Positions 50,766 to 59,471 of a stretch of 64,000 bases of DNA are shown here, in pieces (the stretch's first letter is position 1; each line of letters starts with the position of its first letter). Source of the DNA: Agromyces fucosus (GTDB lineage: Bacteria; Actinomycetota; Actinomycetes; Actinomycetales; Microbacteriaceae); contig NZ_SDPO01000002.1 in the NCBI RefSeq assembly GCF_004134865.1, positions 496,001 through 560,000 on the forward strand, read 5' to 3'. Made by a program: the position numbers and the translations under genes. The notes beneath the pieces were generated by a model. It was not told the origin of the DNA, ran no database searches, and worked only from the letters and a program-made list of their open reading frames with translations.

Positions 50766-51571
50766 GCACCAGCCTGATGACCCAGGGCGCGTCACGCGTC
50801 GGCGTCGAGACGAAGACGTACTTCCGGGCCGCCGACACCCTGTTCTTCACCTTCCTCTTCCCGTTCGTGATGCTCGCGATCTTCTCGGCCGCGTTCAGCG
50901 CTTCGGGCGAGGTCGGTCCTCCCGGAGCCGAGATCTCGATCGCGGCCCTCTACCTGCCGGCGATGCTCGCCGCGGGCATCTTCCTGTCGGGCGTGCAGAA
51001 CCTCGCCATCGACATCGCCCTCGAGAAGTCGAACGGCACGCTGAAGCGGCTGGGCGGCACTCCCCTCTCACCCGTCGGGTACTTCGCCGGCAAGATCGGC
51101 CAGGTCTTCGTCACCGGCACGCTGCAGGCGGGCCTGCTGATCCTCGCCGGCTGGCTCGTGCTCGGCATCGACCTGCCGACCGATCCGGCGAAGTGGGTCA
51201 CGTTCGCCTGGGTGTTCGTGCTCGGCCTCACGACGTGTGCGCTGCTCGGCATCGCCCTCTCGGCGCTGCCGCGCTCGGGCAAGAGCGCCGCCGCGGTCGT
51301 GATCCCGATCGGGCTGATCCTCCAGTTCATCTCTGGCGTGTACCTGCAGTGGAACATGCTCCCCGACTGGCTCCAGAACTTCGCGAGCCTGTTCCCGCTC
51401 AAGTGGATCGCCCAGGGCATGCGCTCGGTGTTCCTGCCCGAGGGATGGGAGTCGCTCGAACAGAACGGCTCGTGGAACCTCCCGGGCGTCGCGATCGCCC
51501 TCGGCATCTGGCTCGTCGTGGGCTTCGTGCTGTCGCGCATCACCTTCCGGTGGATCCGGCGCGATGCATAG
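50762..51571 (+). CDS. ABC-2 type exporter, permease
   Basis: 269 residues with six spans (LFFTFLFPFVMLAIFSAAF, LYLPAMLAAGIFLSGVQNLAI, VFVTGTLQAGLLILAGWLVLG, FVLGLTTCALLGIALSAL, AAVVIPIGLILQFISGVYL, GVAIALGIWLVVGFVLSRI). The loop IALEKSNGTLKRLGGTPLSPVGY is the ABC2_membrane signature. Partner of the preceding ATPase. Confidence 0.92.
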   Translation: MSTSLMTQGASRVGVETKTYFRAADTLFFTFLFPFVMLAIFSAAFSASGEVGPPGAEISIAALYLPAMLAAGIFLSGVQNLAIDIALEKSNGTLKRLGGTPLSPVGYFAGKIGQVFVTGTLQAGLLILAGWLVLGIDLPTDPAKWVTFAWVFVLGLTTCALLGIALSALPRSGKSAAAVVIPIGLILQFISGVYLQWNMLPDWLQNFASLFPLKWIAQGMRSVFLPEGWESLEQNGSWNLPGVAIALGIWLVVGFVLSRITFRWIRRDA

Positions 51572-51592
51572 CCCCCGTGGCACACTCGCAAC

Positions 51593-52831
51593 ATGCTGAA
51601 CAGACGATGGTGGGATGTCGCGGCGATCGCCGTGGCATCCATCCTCGTGCTCTTCACCCTGTTCGACCCGCCGCCGTACGGACCGGACGACTGGGGTGTC
51701 TGGGCCACGACGGGTGCGTTCCTCGTCTTCTACTTCGCGTACGCGAGGGCCCGTCTCGGCGCCGACCGGCTCGCCCCGCACCTCGTGATCTCGATCGCGT
51801 TCGCGGTGCTCGTCGGCGTCGGCGCCTCGTTCGAGCCCTCGTTCGCGATCATCCAGGTGTTCGTCTACCCGTTCATCTGGACGACGGCGCCGTCGATCCG
51901 CAGCGCGCTCGTGTCGAACGCGCTCATCGGCAGCGCGCTGGCAGTGGGCTACATCGTGCACTTCGGCCCGAGCGGCATCGTCGCGGGGGTCGCCAGCGCG
52001 GCACTCTCGGTCGGCTTCAGCATCGCGCTCGGGCTCTGGATCACGAACATCGCCGTCTACGGCCAGGAGCGCGGCCGCCTGCTCGAGGAGCTGCAGGCGA
52101 CGCAGGGCCAGCTCGCCGCGATGCACCGTGATGCCGGCGTCGTCGAGGAGCGCGCGCGGCTCGCCCGCGAGATCCACGACACGATCGCGCAGAGCCTGAC
52201 CGGCCTCGTGATGGTCGCACAGCGCACGGGCACGCGGCTCGGCGGGGTCGACGGCGAGGCCGCGGCATCCGCTCGCGCCGACGTCGAACTCATGGAGCAG
52301 ATGGCGCGCGAGGCGCTCACCGAGGCGCGCGGACTCGTCGCCTCGCTCGCACCGGTCGAGTCGGGTGCGGGGCTCGGCGACGCCCTCGCGCGGCTCGCGG
52401 CGAACTTCGAACGCGAGACCGACGTCGTCGTGACCGTCTCGGCGAGCGCGACGGGACTCAGCCGCGAGCACGAGGTCGTCCTGCTGCGCTCGGCGCAGGA
52501 GGGGCTCGCGAACGTCCGCAAGCACGCCGACGCCCGGCACGCTGCGGTGACCGTGGAGTCCGTCGGCGGCGAGGTCGTGCTGACCGTCTCCGATGACGGC
52601 GTCGGACCCGGCGCCGCGATGCCGGGCGCCTCGGGCTTCGGGCTCGCGGGAATCCGCGATCGCACCGCGCTCGTCGGCGGCTCGTTCGCGATCGAGCCGG
52701 GCGCGGGCGGCGGCACGGTGCTCCGCGTCGGCATCCCCCGAGCGGATGCCGCACTCCCGCCCACTGCCGGTCGAGTAGCGCCCGACGCAGGAGGACGCGT
52801 ATCGAGACCGACGTCCGAGGAGACATCATGA
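51593..52831 (+). CDS. sensor histidine kinase, NarL/DesK group
   Basis: 412 residues. Five to six N-terminal spans without an extracellular domain, then the HisKA_3 phosphoacceptor in LAREIHDTIAQSLTGLVMVAQRTG, and an HATPase domain (EGLANVRKHADARHAAVTVE, SDDGVGPG, GFGLAGIRDRTALVGG). The last 25 residues (from about PTAGRVAPDAGGRVSRP) are encoded by a repeat element at 52769-52808 and are probably not functional. It overlaps the response regulator gene by ATGA. Confidence 0.92.
   Translation: MLNRRWWDVAAIAVASILVLFTLFDPPPYGPDDWGVWATTGAFLVFYFAYARARLGADRLAPHLVISIAFAVLVGVGASFEPSFAIIQVFVYPFIWTTAPSIRSALVSNALIGSALAVGYIVHFGPSGIVAGVASAALSVGFSIALGLWITNIAVYGQERGRLLEELQATQGQLAAMHRDAGVVEERARLAREIHDTIAQSLTGLVMVAQRTGTRLGGVDGEAAASARADVELMEQMAREALTEARGLVASLAPVESGAGLGDALARLAANFERETDVVVTVSASATGLSREHEVVLLRSAQEGLANVRKHADARHAAVTVESVGGEVVLTVSDDGVGPGAAMPGASGFGLAGIRDRTALVGGSFAIEPGAGGGTVLRVGIPRADAALPPTAGRVAPDAGGRVSRPTSEETS
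52769..52808. repeat. REP-like palindrome inside the kinase 3' end
   Basis: GGTCGAGTAGCG (52769-52780) and CGCGTATCGAGACC (52795-52808) form the two ends of an imperfect palindrome of the type dispersed in Microbacteriaceae spacers. Here it is read through as the C-terminal tail of the histidine kinase. Confidence 0.6.
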
Positions 52832-53472
52832 CCACCGCGATCCGCATCGTCGTGGCCGACGACCATCCCATCGTGCGGGCCGGCATCATCGGCCTGCTCG
52901 AGGCCGAGGCCGGTCTCGAGGTCGTCGGCGAGGCTGCCGACGGCGCCGAGGCGGTGGCCGTCGCGGCATCCGAGCGCCCCGATCTCGTGCTGATGGACCT
53001 GCGGATGCCGCAGCTCGACGGCGCCGCGGCGACCGCGCGCATCCTCGCCGAGGTGCCGGGCACCCGCGTGCTCGTGCTCACGACGTACGAGACCGACGAT
53101 CACATCCTCGCGGCCATCGAGGCCGGGGCGAGCGGCTACCTGCTGAAGGCGGCGCCGCAGGCCGAGATCCTCGCGGGCATCCGCGCCGTCGCCGCCGGTG
53201 AGACCGTGCTCGCCCCGTCGATCGCGGCGAAGCTCGTCTCGAGGGTGCGCGCCGACGCGGCATCCGTCGCTGCACCCGCTCCCGCGCTCTCGCGGCGCGA
53301 GCTCGAGGTGCTGCGCCTCGTGGCGGAGGGACGCTCGAACCCCGAGATCGCGCGGGCGCTCTTCATCGGCGAGGCGACCGTGAAGACGCACCTGCTGCAC
53401 GTCTTCGAGAAGCTCGAGGTGAACGATCGCACGCGCGCCGTGACGCGGGCGATGGAGCTCGGCATCATCTAG
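52828..53472 (+). CDS. NarL/LuxR-family response regulator
   Basis: 214 residues. Receiver domain with acidic pair VVADDHPIVRAGI, phosphoacceptor Asp in LVLMDLRMPQLDG and Lys in SGYLLKAAPQAEIL; LuxR helix-turn-helix LSRRELEVLRLVAEGRSNPEIARALFIGEATVKTHLLHVFEKLEV. Cognate of the kinase just upstream; it likely controls the exporter operon. Confidence 0.95.
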   Translation: MTTAIRIVVADDHPIVRAGIIGLLEAEAGLEVVGEAADGAEAVAVAASERPDLVLMDLRMPQLDGAAATARILAEVPGTRVLVLTTYETDDHILAAIEAGASGYLLKAAPQAEILAGIRAVAAGETVLAPSIAAKLVSRVRADAASVAAPAPALSRRELEVLRLVAEGRSNPEIARALFIGEATVKTHLLHVFEKLEVNDRTRAVTRAMELGII

Positions 53473-53581
53473 GTTCAGGCCGGGCGCAGCGCGGCACCGT
53501 ACGCTGGAGACGGCATCCGCGCGCCACGGCGACGATGGGCGTGACCGTGTTCTCGCGTGCAGATGGCCGTGAGAGGCACGA

Positions 53582-55276
53582 ATGAACCCGTACGAACACC
53601 GGCCCTGGCTGGACCACTACGCAGACGGCGTGCCCGCGGGGATCGAGGAGCCGAGCCAGACGCTCGTCGACATGATCGACGACGCGGTGCACCGGTTCCG
53701 GCGGCGCCCGGCGCTCGAGTTCTTCGGCGCCGAGACGAGCTACCGCGAGCTCGGCGAGCAGATCGCCTCCGCCGCCGAGGGGCTGCGCCGGCTCGGGGTC
53801 GTCGCGGGCGACCGGGTCGCGCTCGTGCTGCCGAACTGCCCGCAGCACGTGGCCGCGTTCTACGCGGTGCTCCGCCTCGGCGCGATCGTCGTCGAGCACA
53901 ATCCGCTCTACACGCCGCCCGAGCTGCGGCACCAGTTCGAGGATCACGGCGCCCGCGTCGCGATCGTCTGGGACAGCGTGGCCGACACGGTCGCCGAGTT
54001 CCCCAGCGACATCCGCCCAGCCCACATCGTCTCGGTCGACCTGACCCGCGCACTCCCCTTCGGCAAGCGGATGGCGCTGCGCCTGCCGATCCCGAAGGCC
54101 CGGCGCTCCCGCGCCGCGCTCACGACGAAGCCGCGTGCGCGCGGGCTCGTCGAGTGGGAGCGGCTCACCTCGCGGCGGGCGCTCGCCCAGCGGCATCCGC
54201 GCCCCTCGCTCGACGACACCGCCGTGCTGCAGTACACGAGCGGCACGACCGGCACGCCGAAGGGCGCCGTGCTCAGCCACCGGAACCTGCGCGCGAATGC
54301 GATGCAGGGCCGCGCCTGGGTGCCCGGCCTCGCCGAGGGCGAGGAGGTCTTCTACGGGGTGCTGCCCCTCTTCCACGCCTACGGCATGACGCTCTGCCTG
54401 ACCTTCGCGATGTCGATCGGTGCGCGTCTCGTGTTGTTCCCGAAATTCGACTCGGGCCTCGTGCTCGACGCCGCACGCCACTCGCCGCCCACGTTCCTGC
54501 CCGCGGTGCCGCCGATCTACGACCAGCTCGTGCACGCTGCGGCACGCCACCCGCGGGCCCTCGAACGCATCCGCTTCGCGATCTCGGGCGCGATGAGCCT
54601 GCCCATCGCGACGGTCGACCGCTGGGAGAGCGCCACGGGCGGGCTCCTCGTCGAGGGCTACGGCATGACCGAGTCCTCGCCGATCTCGGTCGGCAACCCG
54701 ATGGGTCCGACCAGGCGGCCCGGCACGGTCGGCGTGCCGTTCCCGAGCACCGAGATCAGGGTCGTCGACCCGGCCGATCCGGCCGAGGACCGGCCGGCGG
54801 GCGAGCCCGGTGAACTGCTCGTGCGCGGACCGCAGGTCTTCCAGGGCTACTGGCGGCGCCCGGCCGAGACCGCCGAGACGCTGCTGCCGGGCGGATGGCT
54901 CCGCACGGGCGACATCGTGCGCGTCTCCGACGACGGCTTCGTCACGATCGTCGACCGCGTGAAGGAGCTCATCATCACGGGCGGGTTCAACGTCTCGCCG
55001 TCGGAGGTCGAGGCGGCCCTGCTGGCGCACCCCGACGTGCGCGGCGCGGCGGTCGTCGGCCTCCCGCGGGCCGACGGCGGCGAGGCCGTGGCCGCCGGCG
55101 TCGAGCTCCGGGAAGGCGCCGTCTTCGATGAGACGGCCCTGCGCGACTTCTGCCGCACGAGCCTCACGCCCTACAAGGTGCCGCGTCGCATCGAGCTCTT
55201 CGACGAGCTGCCCCGCTCGCTCATCGGCAAGGTGCTGCGTCGCACCGTGCGCGACGAGCTGCTCGAGCGGGGCTGA
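53582..55276 (+). CDS. fadD: long-chain fatty-acid-CoA ligase
   Basis: 564 residues, an ANL-family adenylating enzyme: P-loop YTSGTTGTPKGAVLSHRN, VEGYGMTESSPISVGNP, the hinge GWLRTGDIVRVSDDGFVTIVDRVKELIITGGFNVSPSEVEA, and the catalytic Lys near the end in LPRSLIGKVLRRTV. It activates fatty acids to acyl-AMP and acyl-CoA. Chain-length preference cannot be read from sequence. GAGAGGC precedes the ATG; a strong hairpin follows. Confidence 0.9.
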   Translation: MNPYEHRPWLDHYADGVPAGIEEPSQTLVDMIDDAVHRFRRRPALEFFGAETSYRELGEQIASAAEGLRRLGVVAGDRVALVLPNCPQHVAAFYAVLRLGAIVVEHNPLYTPPELRHQFEDHGARVAIVWDSVADTVAEFPSDIRPAHIVSVDLTRALPFGKRMALRLPIPKARRSRAALTTKPRARGLVEWERLTSRRALAQRHPRPSLDDTAVLQYTSGTTGTPKGAVLSHRNLRANAMQGRAWVPGLAEGEEVFYGVLPLFHAYGMTLCLTFAMSIGARLVLFPKFDSGLVLDAARHSPPTFLPAVPPIYDQLVHAAARHPRALERIRFAISGAMSLPIATVDRWESATGGLLVEGYGMTESSPISVGNPMGPTRRPGTVGVPFPSTEIRVVDPADPAEDRPAGEPGELLVRGPQVFQGYWRRPAETAETLLPGGWLRTGDIVRVSDDGFVTIVDRVKELIITGGFNVSPSEVEAALLAHPDVRGAAVVGLPRADGGEAVAAGVELREGAVFDETALRDFCRTSLTPYKVPRRIELFDELPRSLIGKVLRRTVRDELLERG

Positions 55277-55280
55277 CACG

Positions 55281-55328
55281 ACGAAGCTCCCCTCCGCCTC
55301 GTCGGTGACGGGCGGAGGGGAGCTTCGT
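55281..55328. terminator. 18-bp perfect hairpin between convergent genes
   Basis: Perfect 18-bp arms (starting ACGAAGCTCCCC) around a 12-base loop, five bases after the ligase stop and before the stop of the ABC-2 permease on the other strand. A bidirectional terminator. Confidence 0.88.
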
Positions 55329-55342
55329 TCGAGCTGCCGGGC

Positions 55343-56107
55343 TCAGGAGATCTTGCGACGGTAGATCGACATCGCCCACACGTAGGCGACGACGAGGATG
55401 CCGACGAGCCAGGCGAGTGCCACCCAGATCTCGCTGCCGACCGGCTCACCGGCGAAGAGGGCCCGCGTGGAGTTCACGATCGAGGTCACGGGCTGGTTCT
55501 CGGCGAACCAGGCGACCGGGGCGGGCATCGTGTCGGTGGGCACGAAGGCCGAGCTGATGAACGGCAGGAAGATCAGCGGGTAGCTGAACGCGCTCGCGCC
55601 GTCGACGGTCTTGGCCGAGAGGCCGGCGACCACGGCGAGCCAGGTCAGCGCGAGGGTGAACAGCGCCAGGATGCCGGCGACCGCGAGCCACGCACCGACG
55701 GATGCCCCGGTGCGGAAGCCCATGATGAGCGCGACGCCGATGACGATCGCGACCGACACGAGGTTCGACACCACCGACGTGAGCACGTGGGCCCAGAGCA
55801 CGCTCGACCTCGCGATCGGCATCGACTGGAAGCGCTCGAAGATGCCGCCCTGCAGGTCGAGGAACAGCCGGTACGCGGTGTACGCGATGCCCGACGCGAT
55901 CGTGATGAGCAGGATGCCGGGGAGCATGTAGTTGATGTACGACTCGTCGGATCCGGTGTTGATCGCACCGCCGAGCACGTAGACGAAGAGCAGCATCAGC
56001 GCGATCGGCGTGACCGCGGTGGTGATGATCGTGTCGGGGCTGCGGAGGATGTGGGTCAGCGATCGGCCGGTGAGGATGCGGGTGTCGCTGAGGACGTGGG
56101 TGGTCAT
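55343..56107 (-). CDS. ABC-2 type exporter, permease (DrrB-like)
   Basis: 254 residues, six spans; the region SGIAYTAYRLFLDLQGGIFERFQSMPIARSSVLWAHVLTSVVSNL is the ABC-2 signature of DrrB-type drug or lipid exporters. It overlaps the ATPase gene by four bases and is last in a PadR-headed operon. Confidence 0.92.
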   Translation of the reverse strand: MTTHVLSDTRILTGRSLTHILRSPDTIITTAVTPIALMLLFVYVLGGAINTGSDESYINYMLPGILLITIASGIAYTAYRLFLDLQGGIFERFQSMPIARSSVLWAHVLTSVVSNLVSVAIVIGVALIMGFRTGASVGAWLAVAGILALFTLALTWLAVVAGLSAKTVDGASAFSYPLIFLPFISSAFVPTDTMPAPVAWFAENQPVTSIVNSTRALFAGEPVGSEIWVALAWLVGILVVAYVWAMSIYRRKIS

Positions 56108-56925
56108 CGTGATTCCTTTCCAGCCGTCGCCGCGCTGTCGGTGCGGCCGGCTTCGTCGGTTTCGGTCTCGCCGGTGTCGCCGACGAGGGTGAGGAAGACC
56201 TCTTCGAGCGTCGGCTGCTTCTCGACGTACTCGACCGTGGCGGCCGGGAGGAGCCGCTTGAGTTCTGAGAGGGTGCCGTTCTGGATGATGGTGCCCTTGT
56301 GCAGGATCGCGATGCGGTCGGCGAGCTGCTCGGCCTCGTCGAGGTACTGCGTCGTGAGCAGCACCGTCGTGCCGGCCTCGGCGAGCTTCTTGACGGTCTG
56401 CCACACCTCGATGCGCGCCTGCGGGTCGAGGCCCGTCGTCGGCTCGTCGAGGAAGATGATCGGCGGGTTGCCGATCAGGCTCATCGCGATGTCGAGCCGG
56501 CGGCGCATGCCGCCCGAGTACGTGCCCGCCTTGCGGCCGCCAGCCTCGGTGAGCGAGAAGCGCGCGAGCAGGTCGTCGGCGATCGCGCCGGGGTTCTTCA
56601 GGTGACGGAGCCTCGCGATGAGCACGAGGTTCTCGCGGCCCGTCAGCACCTCGTCGACGGCGGCGAACTGGCCCGTGAGGCTGATCGCCTCGCGCACCTC
56701 GCCTGGGTTGGCGGCGACGTCGAGTCCGTTGACGATCGCGGTGCCGGCATCGGCCTTCGCGAGCGTCGAGAGGATGCGGACGAGGGTGGTCTTGCCCGCG
56801 CCGTTCGAGCCGAGGAGGGCGAAGATGCTGCCCGCCTTCACCTCGAAGTCGACGCCCCGCAGCACGTGCAGGTCCTTGAACGACTTCTCGATGCCCTGTA
56901 CTCGGATCGCTGCTTCGGTGGTCAT
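56104..56925 (-). CDS. ABC-2 type exporter, ATP-binding protein (DrrA-like)
   Basis: 273 residues: Walker A GSNGAGKTT, signature YSGGMRRRLDIAMSLIG, Walker B IIFLDEPTTGLDPQARIEVW, H-loop LLTTQYLDEAEQL (the His is Gln, usual in DrrA). DrrA-type tail follows. The exporter probably removes a hydrophobic toxin; PadR control fits inducible drug export. Confidence 0.93.
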   Translation of the reverse strand: MTTEAAIRVQGIEKSFKDLHVLRGVDFEVKAGSIFALLGSNGAGKTTLVRILSTLAKADAGTAIVNGLDVAANPGEVREAISLTGQFAAVDEVLTGRENLVLIARLRHLKNPGAIADDLLARFSLTEAGGRKAGTYSGGMRRRLDIAMSLIGNPPIIFLDEPTTGLDPQARIEVWQTVKKLAEAGTTVLLTTQYLDEAEQLADRIAILHKGTIIQNGTLSELKRLLPAATVEYVEKQPTLEEVFLTLVGDTGETETDEAGRTDSAATAGKESR

Positions 56926-57296
56926 CGCTCTTCCTTTCCTTCGAGGTTCTTGATGGTCTCGGTGAGGCGGTTGCGCTCCTTGTCGATCCAGCGCTTGCCC
57001 GCGTATGCCGCGGCGAAGGCCTCGGCGAACTCGACCGGGTCGTCGCCGACGATGTCCTCGACCGGCGTCTGGTCGACGGCGGCCCGCTCCCACAGGTCGG
57101 CGAAGTCGTTCAGCATCGTGATCATCACCGCGGAGTCGCCGTCGGTGATGCCGCCGTTGTACATGAAGTAGCGCTCGAAGGCCTTGGCGGCGGTGCCGTA
57201 GGGCTCGGGCAGGGCCGCGATGCGGGCCTTGTACTTGCGGTACTCCTTCTTGTCGTCGAGCGATCCGGTGATCAGCTCGTACCACTTCGCAGCCAT
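56922..57296 (-). CDS. DUF1048-domain protein
   Basis: 124 residues, all-helical: WYELITGSLDDKKEYRKYKARIAALPEPYGTAAKAFERYFMYNGG and RWIDKERNRLTETIKNLEGK are typical of DUF1048, small proteins always found between a PadR regulator and an ABC-2 exporter in actinobacteria. Function unknown. It overlaps the ATPase gene by four bases and starts two bases after the PadR gene. Confidence 0.88.
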   Translation of the reverse strand: MAAKWYELITGSLDDKKEYRKYKARIAALPEPYGTAAKAFERYFMYNGGITDGDSAVMITMLNDFADLWERAAVDQTPVEDIVGDDPVEFAEAFAAAYAGKRWIDKERNRLTETIKNLEGKEER

Positions 57297-57298
57297 GG

Positions 57299-57649
57299 CT
57301 ACTCTCCTTCTTCGTTCGTGCGTTCGATTCGTTCGTGAAGCTGTTCGATCCGTTCTGCGAGGAAGCTCCAGGTCCTCCAGAACTCCTCGAGGTATGCGCC
57401 GCCCGCTGCGTTGATCGTGTAGACCTTGCGCGGCGGGCCCTTCTCCGACGGAACCTTCTCGACGTCGACGAGGCCGCGCTGCTCGATCCTGACCAGCAGG
57501 GCGTAGACGGTGCCCTCGGCGATGTCGGAGAAGCCCTCGTCGCGAAGTCGGGCCGTGATCTCGTAGCCGTACGCCGGACTCACGGCCAGGATCGCGAGGA
57601 CGATGCCTTCGAGCGTGCCCTTCAGCATCTCGGTGGTCTGCTTGCCCAT
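57299..57649 (-). CDS. PadR-family transcriptional regulator
   Basis: 116 residues. PadR winged helix LKGTLEGIVLAILAVSPAYGYEITARLRDEGFSDIAEGTVYALLVRIEQRGLVDVEKVPSEKGPPRKVYTINAAGGAYLEEFWRTW, with a short C-terminal dimerisation helix. First gene of the exporter operon; the paired TACCGGTA boxes around its promoter are the expected operator. AGGAGG lies seven bases before the ATG. Confidence 0.92.
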   Translation of the reverse strand: MGKQTTEMLKGTLEGIVLAILAVSPAYGYEITARLRDEGFSDIAEGTVYALLVRIEQRGLVDVEKVPSEKGPPRKVYTINAAGGAYLEEFWRTWSFLAERIEQLHERIERTNEEGE

Positions 57650-57683
57650 GGAACCCCTCCTTTCACTACTCGGTGTAACTGAT

Positions 57684-57722
57684 TACCGGTACATAGTAAG
57701 CACAAGTACCGGTAGTTAGCAA
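57684..57722 (-). promoter_or_regulatory. PadR operon promoter with two TACCGGTA boxes
   Basis: Read leftward: TTGCTA (57717-57722), 18 bases, TACTAT (57693-57698), in the most AT-rich part of the region. TACCGGTA occurs at 57707-57714 inside the spacer and at 57684-57691 just downstream of the -10, centres 23 bp apart. Binding at both would block RNA polymerase, as expected for PadR autorepression. Confidence 0.65.
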
Positions 57723-57793
57723 CACTGAATAGCAAGAAAGTTCCGACGATCCGTTCGCAGCGCAACCCGTCGACGCTTCGAAGCGGCCGCGCC

Positions 57794-57799
57794 TACGAT
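57794..57799 (+). promoter_or_regulatory. TACGAT -10 box, leaderless PAP2/DAGK gene
   Basis: TACGAT, seven bases, GTG at 57807; no ribosome binding site. Confidence 0.4.
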
Positions 57800-57806
57800 T
57801 GGCGGC

Positions 57807-59471
57807 GTGAAGTTCCGCAGCGTTCGGGTCGCCGTGCAACGGACGAGGATCCTGCCCGCCTGGGTTCGGCGAGCGGATGCCGCGGCCGCGCGCGCCGTCA
57901 ACGCCCGCCGAACCCATCCCCTGGCCGACCGGTTCTGGTCGCGCGTGTCGGGATTCGCCGACCGCGGGGTGCTCTGGTGGACCATCGCGGGCGCGCTCGC
58001 CGTCATCGGACGCCGACGCACGGCCGCGCGCGGACTCGGCTCCCTCCTCGTCGCGAGCGCCCTCACCAACGTGATCGCCAAGCAGGTGTTCGGCGGTGAC
58101 CGGCCGTTGCTCGCCGACGTGCCGATCGGCCGCCACCTGCCGAAGCCGCCCATCACCCCGTCGTTCCCGTCGGGGCACTCCGCGAGCGCCGCGGCATTCG
58201 TCACCGGCATTGCGATCGAGCAGCCGCGCCTCGGCGCTGCGCTGGCGCCGGCCGCGCTCGGTGTCGCGTACTCCCGGCTGCACACCGGCGCGCACTGGCT
58301 GTCCGACGTCGTCGGCGGGCTCGCGCTCGGCGCCGGAGTCGCGGGCCTGAGCATCCTCGTCGCGCGACCGGGCCCCCGTGACGACGCTCCGCGGCCGAGC
58401 GGCGCCGATCGCCGCCTGCCTGCATCACCCGACGGCAGCGGCGTCTTCATCGTCGTCAACCGGGCTTCGGGCACGAGCGTGATGCGCACCGATCCGGTGC
58501 AGGTGCTCGAGCGGCGGCTGCCCCAGGCCGAGCTGCACGTGCTCGACGACGAGGACCCCGGTGCAGTGGTGCGCGAGGCACTCGCCCGCGACGTGCCGCC
58601 CCGCATCGTCGGCGTGTGCGGCGGGGACGGGTCCGTCTCCGCCGTGGCCCACGAGGCGCGAGCCGCGGGCGTGCCGCTCCTGGTCGTGCCGGGCGGCACG
58701 TTCAACCACTTCGCGCGAACGGCGGGCGCGACATCCGTCGACCTCTCGGTCGATGCCCTGCAGCGCGGCGAGGGCGTGCGAGCGGATGTCGCCGAGCTGC
58801 GCTTCGCCGACGCGCCGCCGATCACCGTGTTGAACACGGCGTCGGTCGGCCTCTACCCCGACTTCGTCACCGAGCGGGAGCGACGCGAGGAGCGCTGGGG
58901 CAAGTGGCTCGCCGCCGTCATCGCCGCGGCGCGGGTGCTGCGCCGTTCGACACCCGTGACCGTGGTGATCGGCGGGCGTCGCGCCCGGGTCTGGACCCTC
59001 TACGTCGGCGTCGGGCCGAACGACCCGGGCATCGCCGCCCCGATGCAGCGGCGCCGACTCGACGGCGGCCTGCTCGATGTGCGCCTGCTGCACGCCGGCT
59101 CGCGGGTGCGCGCGGCGGGCGCGCTCGCCTTCGGTCGCCGCACGAGCGCGGTGCTCCGACGCATCCGTCTCCTGCCGGAACGCCTGGAGTCGTTCACGAG
59201 CGAGTCGATCGAGGTGCTCGTGCGACCCAGACACGGGCAGCCGCCGGGGTTCGCCCACGACGGCGAGGTGTCGCTCGAGGCGCCCTCCGAGGCATCCGCA
59301 CGCACGGCATCGCCCGGTTACCGCACGACCCTGCGGATCGTGCCGGCAGCGCTCGACGTGTACCGGCCCGCGAGCACGGGCAGGGCGAGCACTGCCGCTG
59401 GCACTGGCGCGGGCACGGCCGCAGGCACCGGCGCGGCTAGAGCAGGCGCCGCGCGTTCGCCCAGGCCGTGA
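57807..59471 (+). CDS. bifunctional PAP2 phosphatase/diacylglycerol kinase-like protein
   Basis: 554 residues. The N-terminal half is a PAP2 lipid phosphatase: KQVFGGDRP, PSFPSGHSASAAAF and SRLHTGAHWLSDVVGG supply the three motifs. The C-terminal half is a diacylglycerol-kinase/sphingosine-kinase-type catalytic domain: GVCGGDGSVSAVAHEA and VPGGTFNHFART. The fusion joins removal and addition of a lipid phosphate in one membrane-bound chain. A low-complexity Ala/Gly/Thr tail ends the protein, and its last 35 bp overlap the convergent response regulator. Confidence 0.92.
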   Translation: MKFRSVRVAVQRTRILPAWVRRADAAAARAVNARRTHPLADRFWSRVSGFADRGVLWWTIAGALAVIGRRRTAARGLGSLLVASALTNVIAKQVFGGDRPLLADVPIGRHLPKPPITPSFPSGHSASAAAFVTGIAIEQPRLGAALAPAALGVAYSRLHTGAHWLSDVVGGLALGAGVAGLSILVARPGPRDDAPRPSGADRRLPASPDGSGVFIVVNRASGTSVMRTDPVQVLERRLPQAELHVLDDEDPGAVVREALARDVPPRIVGVCGGDGSVSAVAHEARAAGVPLLVVPGGTFNHFARTAGATSVDLSVDALQRGEGVRADVAELRFADAPPITVLNTASVGLYPDFVTERERREERWGKWLAAVIAAARVLRRSTPVTVVIGGRRARVWTLYVGVGPNDPGIAAPMQRRRLDGGLLDVRLLHAGSRVRAAGALAFGRRTSAVLRRIRLLPERLESFTSESIEVLVRPRHGQPPGFAHDGEVSLEAPSEASARTASPGYRTTLRIVPAALDVYRPASTGRASTAAGTGAGTAAGTGAARAGAARSPRP

